Shown: positions 7,339 to 19,769, counted from the first letter of the stretch. The stretch is 64,000 nt of DNA from Amedibacillus dolichus DSM 3991 (GCF_000154285.1 NZ_DS483477.1:372001-436000), one strand, 5' to 3'. Made by a program: numbers and translations. Notes: generated by a model from the sequence alone, not told the origin.

Positions 7339-8787
7339 ATGTCATTATTTGAACATGAAGCGAGACAGTTTAAATTCGATGTTCTGCGAGAAGTCAGCAA
7401 ACGAGCATTTAACGGAAAAATCAATGAGGATACATGTGATGAAATTGCAGATTTACTGATTCCGGGAAAAAAAGCAGATTATCGCTGCTGTATTTATAAG
7501 GAAAAAGAAATTATTCGTCAACGTACACGTATGGCGTTAGGAAAATCACCGACACCGGTTGAAAATGATAACAAGGCACAGATTGTGCGTGTAATTGAAG
7601 CCGCATGTGATGGCTGCTCAATTAATAAAATTCAAGTTACCGATAATTGTCGTAAATGTATGGCAAAGGCTTGTGTTGCATCTTGTAAATTTGATGCTAT
7701 TCACATTGGTAATGAACGTGCTTATATTGATTACGATAAATGTAAGGAATGTGGTGCATGTAAGAATGCTTGTCCATTCAATGCGATTGTAGAAACTCCA
7801 CGTCCTTGTAAATTAAGTTGCCCGGTTGATGCGATTACAATCGGAGAAAATAAATTGGCATATATTGATGAAGAAAAGTGTATTAACTGTGGCGCATGTC
7901 AAGCGAAATGTCCATTTGGTGCTATTGAGGATATTTCATGGATGGTAAATGTGATTGAGGAATTGAATAAGGGAACAAAGATGTATGCTATTTTTGCACC
8001 TGCTATACAAGGTCAATTTGATAATGCAACTTTACCGCAGATTATCGAGGGAATTCGTCAGTTAGGATTTGCCGATGCCTACGAGGCTGCAATCGGTGCA
8101 GATGCAGTAGCTTGGTATGAGAAAGAAGATGCTAAAAAGCATAAAAAAGAAGGACAGAAGATTACGACAAGCTGTTGCCCAGCATTTGTAAATATGGCGA
8201 AGATTCACTTCCCAACGGTTTATGAATCAAATGTTTCTCATATGGTAAGTCCTATGATAGCAACAGCTCGTTATTTGAAGAAAATGGATCCTGATTGCAA
8301 GCTTGTTTTCATTGGACCTTGTGTAGCTAAAAAACAGGAAGTTCAGGGAAGTGAAGTTGACTACTGCATAACATTTGAAGAATTGGGAGCAATGTTTGTG
8401 TCAAAGCATATCGCTTTGGAGGCTGTTGAAGCTAAAGAGGGAATAGCTGCTTCTGCGCACGGACGTAATTTCTCTATTGGCGGTGGTGTTGCAAAAGCTG
8501 TGGCAACTGCTTTGCAAGAAAATCAAGATGAACCGGTAACAAGTGAGTACGCTGATGGTGGATTTGAATGTAAGAAAGCTTTATTGATGCTGAAGGTAGG
8601 TCGTTTTAATGCTGACGTATTGGAAGGAATGGCTTGTCCTGGAGGCTGTGTATGTGGTCCAGCAACTATTGAAAATCCAATTAAAGCAAAAGCGCGCATG
8701 ACGAAAGAAAATGCGGCAATTAAAGATAAAACCATAGCTTCGACATTAGAAGTATTTGATTTCTCTGATATTGATCTTCATCGCTAG
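7339..8787 (+). CDS. Monomeric [FeFe] hydrogenase, group B type
   Basis: 482 residues. It disposes of electrons from reduced ferredoxin as H2. The N-terminal half carries iron-sulfur motifs: a Cys cluster at about 90-116 (CDGC, CRKCMAKACVASC), CKECGACKNACP (135-146), CKLSCP (157-162) and CINCGACQAKCP (181-192). The H-cluster domain has L1 TSCCPAF (277-283), L2 GPCVAKKQE (326-334) and L3 EGMACPGGCVCGP (429-441). L2 has Gly where the well-studied group A enzymes have Met, and L3 lacks the GGG tail; both point to group B. The start ATG follows AGGGAGGAT. Likely Rex-controlled through the upstream site. Confidence 0.9.
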   Translation: MSLFEHEARQFKFDVLREVSKRAFNGKINEDTCDEIADLLIPGKKADYRCCIYKEKEIIRQRTRMALGKSPTPVENDNKAQIVRVIEAACDGCSINKIQVTDNCRKCMAKACVASCKFDAIHIGNERAYIDYDKCKECGACKNACPFNAIVETPRPCKLSCPVDAITIGENKLAYIDEEKCINCGACQAKCPFGAIEDISWMVNVIEELNKGTKMYAIFAPAIQGQFDNATLPQIIEGIRQLGFADAYEAAIGADAVAWYEKEDAKKHKKEGQKITTSCCPAFVNMAKIHFPTVYESNVSHMVSPMIATARYLKKMDPDCKLVFIGPCVAKKQEVQGSEVDYCITFEELGAMFVSKHIALEAVEAKEGIAASAHGRNFSIGGGVAKAVATALQENQDEPVTSEYADGGFECKKALLMLKVGRFNADVLEGMACPGGCVCGPATIENPIKAKARMTKENAAIKDKTIASTLEVFDFSDIDLHR

Positions 8788-8810
8788 GGAACTGATAAAG
8801 TTTTACAAAT

Positions 8811-8850
8811 ACCGCCATTGCTATGATGTTATAGTAATGGCGGTGATTTT
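8811..8850 (+). terminator. Hairpin after the hydrogenase gene
   Basis: ACCGCCATTGCTAT and ATAGTAATGGCGGT form a 14-base perfect stem followed by GATTTT. It ends right before the next ATG and covers the only possible ribosome-binding site (GGTGAT), so it may both terminate and limit translation of the next ORF. Confidence 0.75.
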
Positions 8851-9180
8851 ATGATGAGAATATATAGTATAAGACCATCTTTTTATAAGACGGTTCAGGT
8901 TTTTCCGCATGTATTGGAAGCGTTGACGGAGAAACAAATAGAGGATATCGTTGAAAACGTGGATATCTGTGAGCTAAAGGAAAGTGCAGAGAGCTTTTTT
9001 CAAGCTCAAATTTGCTTAGAGATGCAAGAAATATCTATGCGACATTCTGTAACTGGGAAGGTGTTTCGAATGCAATGCAAACAACAATATGTGGAAATTG
9101 ATGATGAAAGAAACCCTTTTTATATATTTTTAAAACGGAAATTCCGTTATATTTTTACATGTGCTTCGGATTTCATGTGA
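8851..9180 (+). CDS. Hypothetical protein
   Basis: 109 residues with no family I recognise. It is not membrane-spanning. It has four Cys, an acidic middle (IEDIVENVDICELKES) and a basic, aromatic tail (FLKRKFRYIFTC). Start is MM at 8851 or 8854; the weak ribosome-binding site lies inside the preceding terminator stem, so expression may depend on read-through from the hydrogenase gene. Function unknown. Confidence 0.5.
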   Translation: MMRIYSIRPSFYKTVQVFPHVLEALTEKQIEDIVENVDICELKESAESFFQAQICLEMQEISMRHSVTGKVFRMQCKQQYVEIDDERNPFYIFLKRKFRYIFTCASDFM

Positions 9181-9241
9181 AAAGGTATTGTCAAATTGTT
9201 CTAAAAATAGTAGAATGTAGTTACTGCGAGGAGGCTTATAT

Positions 9242-9457
9242 ATGGATTTATTAACTTCGATCGTCTTAACAGGTGTAGGTCTTGTGATTGGTGGCTTTTT
9301 AGGCTTTTATTTTACTAGAAAGAAATTTGAGAAAGAACTGAAAGAGAATCCACCTATTAATGAAAAGATGATTCGCGCAATGTTTTTGCAGATGGGAAGA
9401 AAACCTTCGGAAGCTCAGATTAAACAAATTATGAAGTCTGTAAACGCTAATAGATAA
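9242..9457 (+). CDS. yneF: YneF / UPF0154 family small membrane protein
   Basis: 71 residues. One N-terminal membrane helix (SIVLTGVGLVIGGFLGFYF) is followed by TRKKFEKELKENPPINEKMIR and MFLQMGRKPSEAQIKQIM, the conserved UPF0154 block. The family is near-universal in low-GC Firmicutes; its role is not established. GAGGAGG lies upstream. A terminator follows directly. Confidence 0.92.
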   Translation: MDLLTSIVLTGVGLVIGGFLGFYFTRKKFEKELKENPPINEKMIRAMFLQMGRKPSEAQIKQIMKSVNANR

Positions 9458-9481
9458 ACACGGAGAAGCTCCGTGTTTTAT
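9457..9481 (+). terminator. Terminator of yneF
   Basis: ACACGGAG and CTCCGTGT form a tight stem followed by TTTATTTTA. Confidence 0.85.
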
Positions 9482-9530
9482 TTTACTCTAACAGATATGT
9501 AAGAAATTCGGTCTTATATTAAGGATATGC

Positions 9531-9536
9531 TATAAT
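9531..9536 (+). promoter_or_regulatory. Extended -10 promoter of the GT51 gene
   Basis: TGC-TATAAT (hexamer at 9531-9536) is an extended -10 only 15 bases before the start codon; no good -35 is visible. Confidence 0.5.
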
Positions 9537-9551
9537 GTTAGCGGTGATGAT

Positions 9552-10241
9552 ATGAAGCTTTTGAAACGAATTATACTCCTTACGCTATTATTAGTGATGC
9601 TTGCTTCCGGTATATTTGTTGGAATTGGTTTTTTAAATTATAAAAAGACAACAGCGCAGTTACCGGTTGAGGAAAAAGTAGCGGAGCTGCAAAGTGATGA
9701 AAACTATGTGTCGAATAAAGATATCAGCCCATATTTGCTGAAGGCAACGATAGCTATTGAAGATCGCCGTTTTTATGATCATAGTGGTATTGATTATTTT
9801 GCGATGGTACGAGCATTTTTGTCAAATGTTTTTGCACAGGAAATTGTCGGTGGGGGAAGTACGATTACACAACAGTTGGCTAAAAATATGTATTATACAT
9901 ATCAACCGTCTTATATTCGCAAAATGAGTGAAGTATTTACTGCGTATGAATTAGAAAATAAACTAACAAAAGATACTATTTTGGAGCTTTATGTCAATAT
10001 TATAAATTATGGCGATAATCATATTGGGATACGAGCAGCTAGCTTAGGTTATTTTGGAAAGGAACCTAAAGATTTGACGCTGGACGAAGCAAGTCTTTTG
10101 GCTGGATTGCCGCAATCTCCGAACAACTATCAGCTTAGTAATCATAAAGAAAATGCGAGAAAACGACAAAAACAGGTTTTGCAAGCTATGGTCAGAGATG
10201 GATATATTATGGAAACGGAGGCTGAGGAATTGCTTGAGTGA
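9552..10241 (+). CDS. mtgA: Monofunctional GT51 peptidoglycan glycosyltransferase
   Basis: 229 residues: one N-terminal membrane helix, then a GT51 domain that polymerises lipid II into glycan strands outside the membrane. Motifs are all present: EDRRFYDHSGID (catalytic Glu near residue 73), GGSTITQQLAKN, RKMSEVFTAYELE and ILELYVNIINYG. There is no transpeptidase domain, unlike class A penicillin-binding proteins, and the length fits a monofunctional enzyme. GGTGATG precedes the ATG. The symbol is by family; a distinct local name may be used in Firmicutes. Confidence 0.85.
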   Translation: MKLLKRIILLTLLLVMLASGIFVGIGFLNYKKTTAQLPVEEKVAELQSDENYVSNKDISPYLLKATIAIEDRRFYDHSGIDYFAMVRAFLSNVFAQEIVGGGSTITQQLAKNMYYTYQPSYIRKMSEVFTAYELENKLTKDTILELYVNIINYGDNHIGIRAASLGYFGKEPKDLTLDEASLLAGLPQSPNNYQLSNHKENARKRQKQVLQAMVRDGYIMETEAEELLE

Positions 10242-10401
10242 TAAATGATGTCTAATGAAATTATCGTTTGTTGATGGTTTTTGTATTTTGCGCCGTATTA
10301 TAAAATTTCTGAAAGAGATAATTCTACAAAATCACTTTGTGTGAGAAATTAACTTTTTCACTTCACGTGAGATAAAAAATGGGGAATTTTTCAAAAAAGC
10401 A

Positions 10402-10430
10402 TTGCATTCATTTTTAAAATAGTATATAAT
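10402..10430 (+). promoter_or_regulatory. Promoter of tRNA-Leu
   Basis: TTGCAT (10402-10407) and TATAAT (10425-10430) are separated by 17 bases and lie 11 bases before the tRNA. Confidence 0.75.
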
Positions 10431-10441
10431 GTCTGAGCAAT

Positions 10442-10528
10442 GCCCGAGTGGTGAAACTGGTAGACGCAACGGACTCAAAATCCGTCGGTAGCGATACCGT
10501 GCCGGTTCGAGTCCGGCCTCGGGCACCA
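10442..10528 (+). tRNA. tRNA-Leu (anticodon CAA)
   Basis: 87 nucleotides with acceptor GCCCGAG/CTCGGGC, discriminator A and encoded CCA. The anticodon loop CTCAAAA sits in an ACGGA/TCCGT stem. A long variable arm marks a class II tRNA, and the T loop is GTTCGAGTC. Its 3' end is followed by a terminator and then by integrase remnants. Confidence 0.96.
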
Positions 10529-10538
10529 TTTGTAAATT

Positions 10539-10563
10539 AAGCCTTATTTAAAGGCTTTTTTTA
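10539..10563 (+). terminator. Terminator of tRNA-Leu
   Basis: AAGCCTT and AAGGCTT form the stem, followed by a run of T. Confidence 0.8.
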
Positions 10564-10600
10564 TACTCGATTTTTAATTTGGTGTAAATTTGGTGTAAAT

Positions 10601-10776
10601 TTATAGATTATTAAGTTTATCTACCATACTTTGTTGTGCTTCGTTAAACCAATGTCCATAAACATTATTTACCATTTCCACAGTGTGCCCAAGCCTTTTG
10701 GCTATATCGAATGGAGAAAAACCTAGATGAATTAGCAGGGAAACATGGGAATGTTTTTGTTTGCGTATTTTTGATT
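10601..10776 (-). pseudogene. C-terminal remnant of a tyrosine recombinase (phage/ICE integrase)
   Basis: Read on the minus strand, about 58 codons up to the stop at 10601-10603 give the end of an integrase: HSHVSLLIHLG (the His-x-x-x region of box II), then PFDIAKRLGHTVEMV, then NNVYGHWF with the catalytic Tyr. No upstream part or start codon exists. It abuts tRNA-Leu, a common attachment site, and is best explained as the leftover of a deleted integrated element. Tandem TTTGGTGTAAA copies at 10578-10602 lie just past the stop. Confidence 0.75.
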
Positions 10777-10780
10777 TGTT

Positions 10781-10993
10781 TTATTGGATTTCTTTTCCAT
10801 ATAGTGAATCTTTATGATGATTAGAACACTGAAAATAAGGTGGTTCATCATCTCCGATATCTAGTAAATAATCGGCTTCTTCGCCATAAATAAATGATGG
10901 CATCTTTTCTTCATGCCCGCAACGAATGCATTTCATTTCAATATATGAATCTTTGGCAATCAAAGATTCATCATAATCAACACAACAACTCAT
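10781..10993 (-). CDS. Small zinc-ribbon-like protein
   Basis: 70 residues with MKCIRCGHEEKMPSF, a C-x2-C knuckle, and a second Cys/His set near the end (FQCSNHHKDS), so metal binding is likely. GGAGGAA lies 10 bases before the ATG. It falls between integrase remnants and an IS, so it is probably cargo of the lost element. Function unknown. Confidence 0.5.
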   Translation of the reverse strand: MSCCVDYDESLIAKDSYIEMKCIRCGHEEKMPSFIYGEEADYLLDIGDDEPPYFQCSNHHKDSLYGKEIQ

Positions 10994-11073
10994 CTTTATT
11001 CTTCCTCCGCCTATCAGGAACCCAATAATCTACATATTCCGTATAATGACCACAATCACAAAGAAAAGGATCC
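10977..11073 (-). pseudogene. Fragment of a second Cys-rich small protein
   Basis: Upstream of the zinc-ribbon gene and overlapping its start by 17 bases, a frame without a start codon reads FFHTDPFLCDCGHYTEYVDY and runs into a Lys/Arg-rich end. It looks like the C-terminus of another CxC-type small protein, truncated upstream. Confidence 0.3.
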
Positions 11074-11358
11074 GTATGAAAAAACAGATATCAAGGTCTT
11101 TCTATGCTTAAATCTATCATTAAATGATTTCTTACCTTGAAAAGAGAAAGAAGGATTGTTGGGAATATAAAGATAATTGTAAATGGAGGCAAAAAGAAAA
11201 TAGAAGAAAATGATAGGAAGTTTACCAAGGTGTTGATGTGAACGATATATGAAGGAATTGATGCTAGAATAAAAACCGTATCAGTTAAATGTGAGAGTTA
11301 AAGCATCTTATGGTATACTGTCATAAATTATTAACACAGAAAGAAGAGGAATTTAATT

Positions 11359-11649
11359 ATGGCTAAACCTACATTTACAGATGAATTTAAACAAGGAGTT
11401 GTTCAGTATGTACTTGATCATCCTGATGAATCTAAACTTTCTATTGCTAAACGTTTTGACATTGCTGACAGTACTGTTCATAAATGGGTGAAAGATGCTG
11501 ATAAAAATAATGGTACTATTGTTTCCAGAGGTTCTGGTAATTTCTCTAGTGATGAAGCTAAAGAAATTGCTCGTTTGCGTAAGGAGCTTAAAGATACACA
11601 GGATGCGCTTGATGTCTTAAAAAAGGCTATTGGCATACTGGGAAAATAA
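11359..11649 (+). CDS. IS3-family transposase OrfA
   Basis: 96 residues: an N-terminal helix-turn-helix (LSIAKRFDIADSTVHKWVKD) that binds the IS ends and a C-terminal leucine-zipper coiled coil (ARLRKELKDTQDALDVLKKA). A slippery heptamer A-AAA-AAG lies at 11619-11625 in the right phase; slipping back one base enters the OrfB frame, which stays open from there, giving the fused OrfAB transposase usual in IS3 elements. Confidence 0.93.
   Translation: MAKPTFTDEFKQGVVQYVLDHPDESKLSIAKRFDIADSTVHKWVKDADKNNGTIVSRGSGNFSSDEAKEIARLRKELKDTQDALDVLKKAIGILGK
11619..11625 (+). promoter_or_regulatory. Programmed -1 frameshift site (A-AAA-AAG)
   Basis: The heptamer is in zero frame as TTA-AAA-AAG. After a -1 slip the reading continues as GYWHTGKITKQELYYQ into OrfB without a stop. 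Confidence 0.75.
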
Positions 11650-11717
11650 CGAAACAGGAACTTTATTATCAAATCAAAATAAAAAAGCAGAATGATAATA
11701 ATGCTTCGATTTCCGGT

Positions 11718-12536
11718 ATGCTCGATAAACTTAATGTCAGTAAATCAGGATATTATGATTATGTTAACAGAAAACCTTCTAAACAAAAAGTTAGAAAACA
11801 AGAACTCAGTAAAAAAATAAAAGCAATTCATGAAGAATCACATGAAATTTATGGAGCACCGAAAATAACTGTAAAACTGAATCAGTCAGGAATAAAAGTC
11901 AGCGAAAAATATGTGGGCAATATTATGCGTGAGATGGGTATTAAAGCCCATTATATCAGACCATGCACAATAACCACTAAGGACAGTGATTTTTCATCAA
12001 AACTGAAGAATATTCTAAAACGTAATTTCAATCCTGAAAAGCCGAATTCAGCCTGGTGTACAGATATAACCTATATTTGGACACAGGAAGAAGGATTTGT
12101 GTATCTGACAAGTATAATGGATTTATACTCAAGAAAAATAATAGCCTGGAAACTAACAAAAACAATGGAAGTAGAGGAAGTATTAAAATGTCTGGAAGAA
12201 GCAAAAAGGAGGAGAAAAACAGATAATCCGGTAGTAATACACAGTGACAGAGGTGTTCAATTCACATCAAAAAAATACTATAATCTAACGGTAGGAATGA
12301 TCGGCAGTTACTCTAAAAAAGGGAATCCATGGGATAATGCATGCATAGAATCATTTCATGCATTGATAAAAAGAGAATGGCTAAACAGAAAAAAGATAAA
12401 TGACTATTCAGAAGCTTATCAGATGGTATTTGAATACATAGAAGGATTTTACAATACAGTAAGAATACATTCTCATTGTGATTACCAATCTCCAAACAAA
12501 TATGAAAAAAACTACTACCAGAATAATTTAAACTAA
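11718..12536 (+). CDS. IS3-family transposase OrfB (DDE integrase domain)
   Basis: 272 residues from the first ATG, but the natural product is probably the OrfAB frameshift fusion. HTH_21-like region (KAIHEESHEIYGAPKIT) precedes an rve integrase core: WCTDITYIW (first Asp), VIHSDRGVQFTS (second Asp) and NPWDNACIESFHALIKRE (Glu). All catalytic residues are present, so it should be competent. Confidence 0.94.
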   Translation: MLDKLNVSKSGYYDYVNRKPSKQKVRKQELSKKIKAIHEESHEIYGAPKITVKLNQSGIKVSEKYVGNIMREMGIKAHYIRPCTITTKDSDFSSKLKNILKRNFNPEKPNSAWCTDITYIWTQEEGFVYLTSIMDLYSRKIIAWKLTKTMEVEEVLKCLEEAKRRRKTDNPVVIHSDRGVQFTSKKYYNLTVGMIGSYSKKGNPWDNACIESFHALIKREWLNRKKINDYSEAYQMVFEYIEGFYNTVRIHSHCDYQSPNKYEKNYYQNNLN

Positions 12537-12853
12537 AAATTGAAAATTCTTATATTTTAGTTGTCCGAAATCTTGACATAGTACCAAATCTTATTGTGCA
12601 AGGGCATTTCTAACGACGCTTAAGAAAAAGTAGGAAGAGGGGGAAAAAACGGTTGATGATAGATTTACAGTAAAAACTATAGTTGAGGGATATCTATCAC
12701 GTATATATATTTATACTATTGTATGTTGTTGTAATGTATTTAAGCGAAAGATGATTTACCAAGTGTTTTATAAAAAGTTGAAAAGGATATGTTCTAAACT
12801 GATCGGTGAAGAATGCTGTAAAAACTATTAAGAATGGTGGACAACAGTATTAA

Positions 12854-13075
12854 AATGTTTTGGTTGGCAAAAGCATAATTTTAGACGAGGAGGAATATGA
12901 GAGACATGGGAGAGAGATGGGGTATAGTGAAGAATTGAAAGAAGCGATAGAAAAGGGAATGAAACGAGTAATGGTGGATATACGATTACGGAATTCACCG
13001 TTCGAGCATGGGGAGATATGGAAGCTGTATGAAAGGTATCTAAAACAGGTAGGAGAGGATAGAGAAAAAGAGTAA
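12854..13075 (+). pseudogene. C-terminal remnant of a UPF0374/DUF402 protein
   Basis: After a stop at 12851 the frame reads SIILDEEEYERHGREMGYSE and later FEHGEIWKLYERYL, matching the last 65 residues of the DUF402 nucleoside di/triphosphatase family as I remember it. The first two thirds are absent. There is no ATG; only a TTG at 12860. The IS3 element lies 270 bases upstream, so a rearrangement linked to it is plausible. 12588-12853 holds nothing else I recognise. Confidence 0.55.
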
Positions 13076-13120
13076 AAAAAGAGAGAAGCAAAAAAAGTAG
13101 AAAAAAAGAAGAAAAAAAGA

Positions 13121-13149
13121 TTGACATAGAGAAAAGAATGATGTATTAT
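13121..13149 (+). promoter_or_regulatory. Promoter of the rRNA operon
   Basis: TTGACA (13121-13126), a 17-base spacer and TATTAT (13144-13149), followed by a leader of about 125 bases. Only one strong promoter is evident. Confidence 0.8.
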
Positions 13150-13195
13150 AAACAGGCACTCAACGAGAGATGCAAGAGACATCGGTCTTTGAAAA

Positions 13196-13209
13196 CTGAA
13201 CAGGAAAAT
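13196..13209 (+). other. 16S processing stem, 5' arm
   Basis: CTGAACAGGAAAAT pairs with ATTTTCCTGTTTGG at 14847-14860 (11 Watson-Crick pairs plus wobbles), bracketing the 16S gene as the expected RNase III stem. The preceding TCTTTGAAAACTGA recurs before 23S. Confidence 0.65.
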
Positions 13210-13276
13210 ACGTTGATTTCTAAGAGAAAAAAACAACCAAGAAAAAAAGGAAACGTCAAAGAACGTTTTGAGCTAA

Positions 13277-14819
<1,543 letters not shown>

Positions 14820-14846
14820 TAAGGAGAAAGTACAAAAGAAGAAAAG

Positions 14847-14860
14847 ATTTTCCTGTTTGG
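14847..14860 (+). other. 16S processing stem, 3' arm
   Basis: Partner of 13196-13209. The 16S-23S spacer (14820-15025) contains no tRNA gene. Confidence 0.6.
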
Positions 14861-14897
14861 TTTTGGAAGGCCGAAGCTTTCCAAAGTTCGATCTTTG

Positions 14898-14913
14898 AAA
14901 ACTGAATGACATC
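14898..14913 (+). other. 23S processing stem, 5' arm
   Basis: AAAACTGAATGACATC is perfectly complementary to 17935-17950, on the other side of 23S; expected RNase III stem. Confidence 0.75.
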
Positions 14914-15025
14914 AAAAACAAAAGATAGAAATATGTAAGGTCTAAGACGCAAGTTGAAGACTAAGATATTCACGAAGAGTAAAAGTTAAACAAACAGACT
15001 CAAGCGAAACCAAGAAGTAAGCAGT

Positions 15026-17932
<2,907 letters not shown>

Positions 17933-17934
17933 AA

Positions 17935-17950
17935 GATGTCATTCAGTTTT
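17935..17950 (+). other. 23S processing stem, 3' arm
   Basis: GATGTCATTCAGTTTT, partner of 14898-14913. Confidence 0.75.
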
Positions 17951-17968
17951 GAGGGAAAGACCTCAAGG

Positions 17969-18084
17969 ATCTGGTGATGATGGCGAAGTGGACACACCTG
18001 TTCTCATCCCGAACACAGAAGTTAAGCACTTCAGCGGCGACAATAGCTAAGCTTGCCTTAGTCAAGATAGCACATTGCCAGGTC
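17969..18084 (+). rRNA. rrf: 5S ribosomal RNA
   Basis: About 116 nucleotides: CTGGTGATGATGGCGAAGTG, the CCGAACACAGAAGTTAAGC loop and the closing ATTGCCAGGTCT that pairs with the start. It directly follows 23S. Confidence 0.93.
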
Positions 18085-18089
18085 TTATT

Positions 18090-18120
18090 GGGACACATTC
18101 TTGTGTCCCTCTTTTTTTTA
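18090..18120 (+). terminator. Terminator of the rRNA operon
   Basis: GGGACACA and TGTGTCCC stem with a 4-base loop, then a long T-run. A second hairpin AACACC/GGTGTT with T7 lies at 18137-18160, so termination is doubled. Confidence 0.9.
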
Positions 18121-18201
18121 TTTCTTTACTGCTTTTAACACCTTTAGGGTGTTTTTTTATTAAGGTCAAGTTTTTGTCTTTCAAATTAAGTTAGTTATTT
18201 A

Positions 18202-18330
18202 TTGGAAAATCAAGAAAATATCATTGAACGTAAAGTAAATAAACAAGTAGATAAAATCACAGAAGCATTTGAAAATATCAAGAGTAGGGATTGCGCAAAA
18301 ATAAAATCGTACTTAAAAATAGGAAAATGA
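18202..18330 (+). pseudogene. Short ORF fragment of unknown origin
   Basis: 43 codons between stops read ENQENIIERKVNKQVDKITE and then AFENIKSRD to a stop, with charged helical character. There is no start codon (TTG at best) and no ribosome-binding site. It resembles the tail of a lost gene. The rest of 18160-18545 shows nothing I recognise. Confidence 0.25.
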
Positions 18331-18545
18331 CCTAGGTATATTGTAAAGAAATTGATAAAAAAAAGCATTAGAAAGAAACTATATAACTATTGCACGAATG
18401 AAAACACAAGATACTAAATCAGAAAATTGATATCAACATCGTATTTTTTTAGACTATGAATAGTAATGTTTATTTAATTTTTTTAAAATAGGCTTCATGA
18501 TAGATAAGGTTGGAAAAGGAGATAGCTTTTTCATTTTATTCGAGC

Positions 18546-18551
18546 TATAAT
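18546..18551 (+). promoter_or_regulatory. -10 element of the aldo/keto reductase gene
   Basis: TATAAT 28 bases before the start codon; no convincing -35. Confidence 0.4.
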
Positions 18552-18578
18552 AAATACTGAGAAGAGAGGTTAGTATTT

Positions 18579-19715
18579 ATGGAAAAACGTAAATTAAATG
18601 AAAACTATACACCTTCACTTTTGGGCTTTGGGTGTATGCGATTTCCGGTGAATGCCGAAGGGAAAATTGATAGAAAAGAAGCAGAGAAAATGTTGGATTA
18701 TGCGATAACACATGGAGTAAATTATATTGATACGGCATTTCCATATCATAATCAAGAAAGTGAGCCATTTGTTGGAAAGGTTTTGAAAAAATACAATCGA
18801 GATTCTTTTTATTTAACTACGAAAATGCCCTTATGGTTTGTAAACAGCATAGAAGAAGCCGAAGCGATGTTTGAAAATCAGCTGCAGCGACTAGATGTTG
18901 ATTATGTAGATTTTTATTTACTGCATGCACTAGATAAAGAAAAGTGGGAGAAAACGAAACGATTGGGGATATTGGAATACCTCGATAAAATGAAAATGGA
19001 CGGAAGATTGCGGAATTTGGGCTTTTCCTTTCATGATGATTATGAAGTATTTGAAGAAATCATACAGGCATATCCGTGGGATTTTTGTCAAATACAATAT
19101 AACTATGTGGATCGAGAAGAGCAAGCTGGAGATAAAGGCTATGCATTAGCTGAAAAATTAGGAATTCCACTTATCATTATGGAGCCTATCAAAGGTGGCT
19201 CTCTTGCAGTGTTACCCAACGATTTGGCAGATAAGCTGAAGCAACATGCATCCAATCAAAGTATTTCCAGTTGGGCACTTCGTTGGGTAGCAAGTCATTC
19301 GAATGTAAAGGTTATTTTAAGTGGTATGTCCACCTTCGATCAGGTTGTGGATAATGTTAAAACATTTGCAAATTTTAAGCGCTTGACGATAGAGGAGGAA
19401 GCTCTTATTGAAGAAATAGCACATGAAATTAAAGCAAGAACCATGAATGGCTGCACAGGCTGTGAATATTGTATGCCGTGTCCGTTTGGAGTGAATATTC
19501 CTAAAAATTTTCGTATTTGGAATGATTTTTCGAAGTATGGAAACTATGCTGTTACACGAAAAGCTTATTATGAAGATTTAAAGCGTGAAGAGCGAAGTAG
19601 TATGTGTAAGCAGTGTGGGAAATGTGAAACCTTATGTCCACAGCATATTGCAATTCGTGATGATTTAAAGCGTGTAGCACAGGATATGGAAACAAAGATC
19701 AAATCACATGAATAA
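18579..19715 (+). CDS. Aldo/keto reductase with C-terminal [4Fe-4S] ferredoxin domain
   Basis: 378 residues. The N-terminal 280 form an AKR barrel: LGFGCMRFP, the catalytic Asp/Tyr region NYIDTAFPYHNQES, Lys in LTTKMP and His in FYLLHALDK. The C-terminus adds CTGCEYCMPCPFGVNIP and CKQCGKCETLCPQHI, two [4Fe-4S] motifs. This architecture is frequent in anaerobes and suggests electron flow between Fe-S clusters and a carbonyl substrate, which is unknown. GAGAGGT lies upstream; a terminator follows. Confidence 0.88.
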   Translation: MEKRKLNENYTPSLLGFGCMRFPVNAEGKIDRKEAEKMLDYAITHGVNYIDTAFPYHNQESEPFVGKVLKKYNRDSFYLTTKMPLWFVNSIEEAEAMFENQLQRLDVDYVDFYLLHALDKEKWEKTKRLGILEYLDKMKMDGRLRNLGFSFHDDYEVFEEIIQAYPWDFCQIQYNYVDREEQAGDKGYALAEKLGIPLIIMEPIKGGSLAVLPNDLADKLKQHASNQSISSWALRWVASHSNVKVILSGMSTFDQVVDNVKTFANFKRLTIEEEALIEEIAHEIKARTMNGCTGCEYCMPCPFGVNIPKNFRIWNDFSKYGNYAVTRKAYYEDLKREERSSMCKQCGKCETLCPQHIAIRDDLKRVAQDMETKIKSHE

Positions 19716-19743
19716 TAAGCCATGTGTTAATGTTGGAATGTAT

Positions 19744-19769
19744 GGAGAGGAAATGCTCTCCTTTTTTTA
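19744..19769 (+). terminator. Terminator of the aldo/keto reductase gene
   Basis: GGAGAG and CTCTCC with a 6-base loop, then T7. Confidence 0.85.

Larger units (their letters stand above)
11311..12587 (+). mobile_element. IS3-family (IS150-like) insertion sequence, copy 1
   Basis: About 1.28 kb with two overlapping-phase ORFs. The left end TGGTATACTGTCA is an inverted match (10 of 13) to the right end, whose complement is TGGTACTATGTCA. ATCTTA occurs on both sides (11305-11310 and 12588-12593) and could be a target duplication. A second, nearly identical copy in the opposite orientation begins at about 63258. Confidence 0.85.

Noticed and set aside
11305-12593. ATCTTA as a sure target duplication of the IS3 copy
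   Set aside because: It requires an IS end one base beyond the usual CA terminus and cannot be compared with copy 2, whose far end is outside the window.
14820-15025. tRNA genes in the 16S-23S spacer
   Set aside because: No cloverleaf could be folded; the spacer holds only processing stems.
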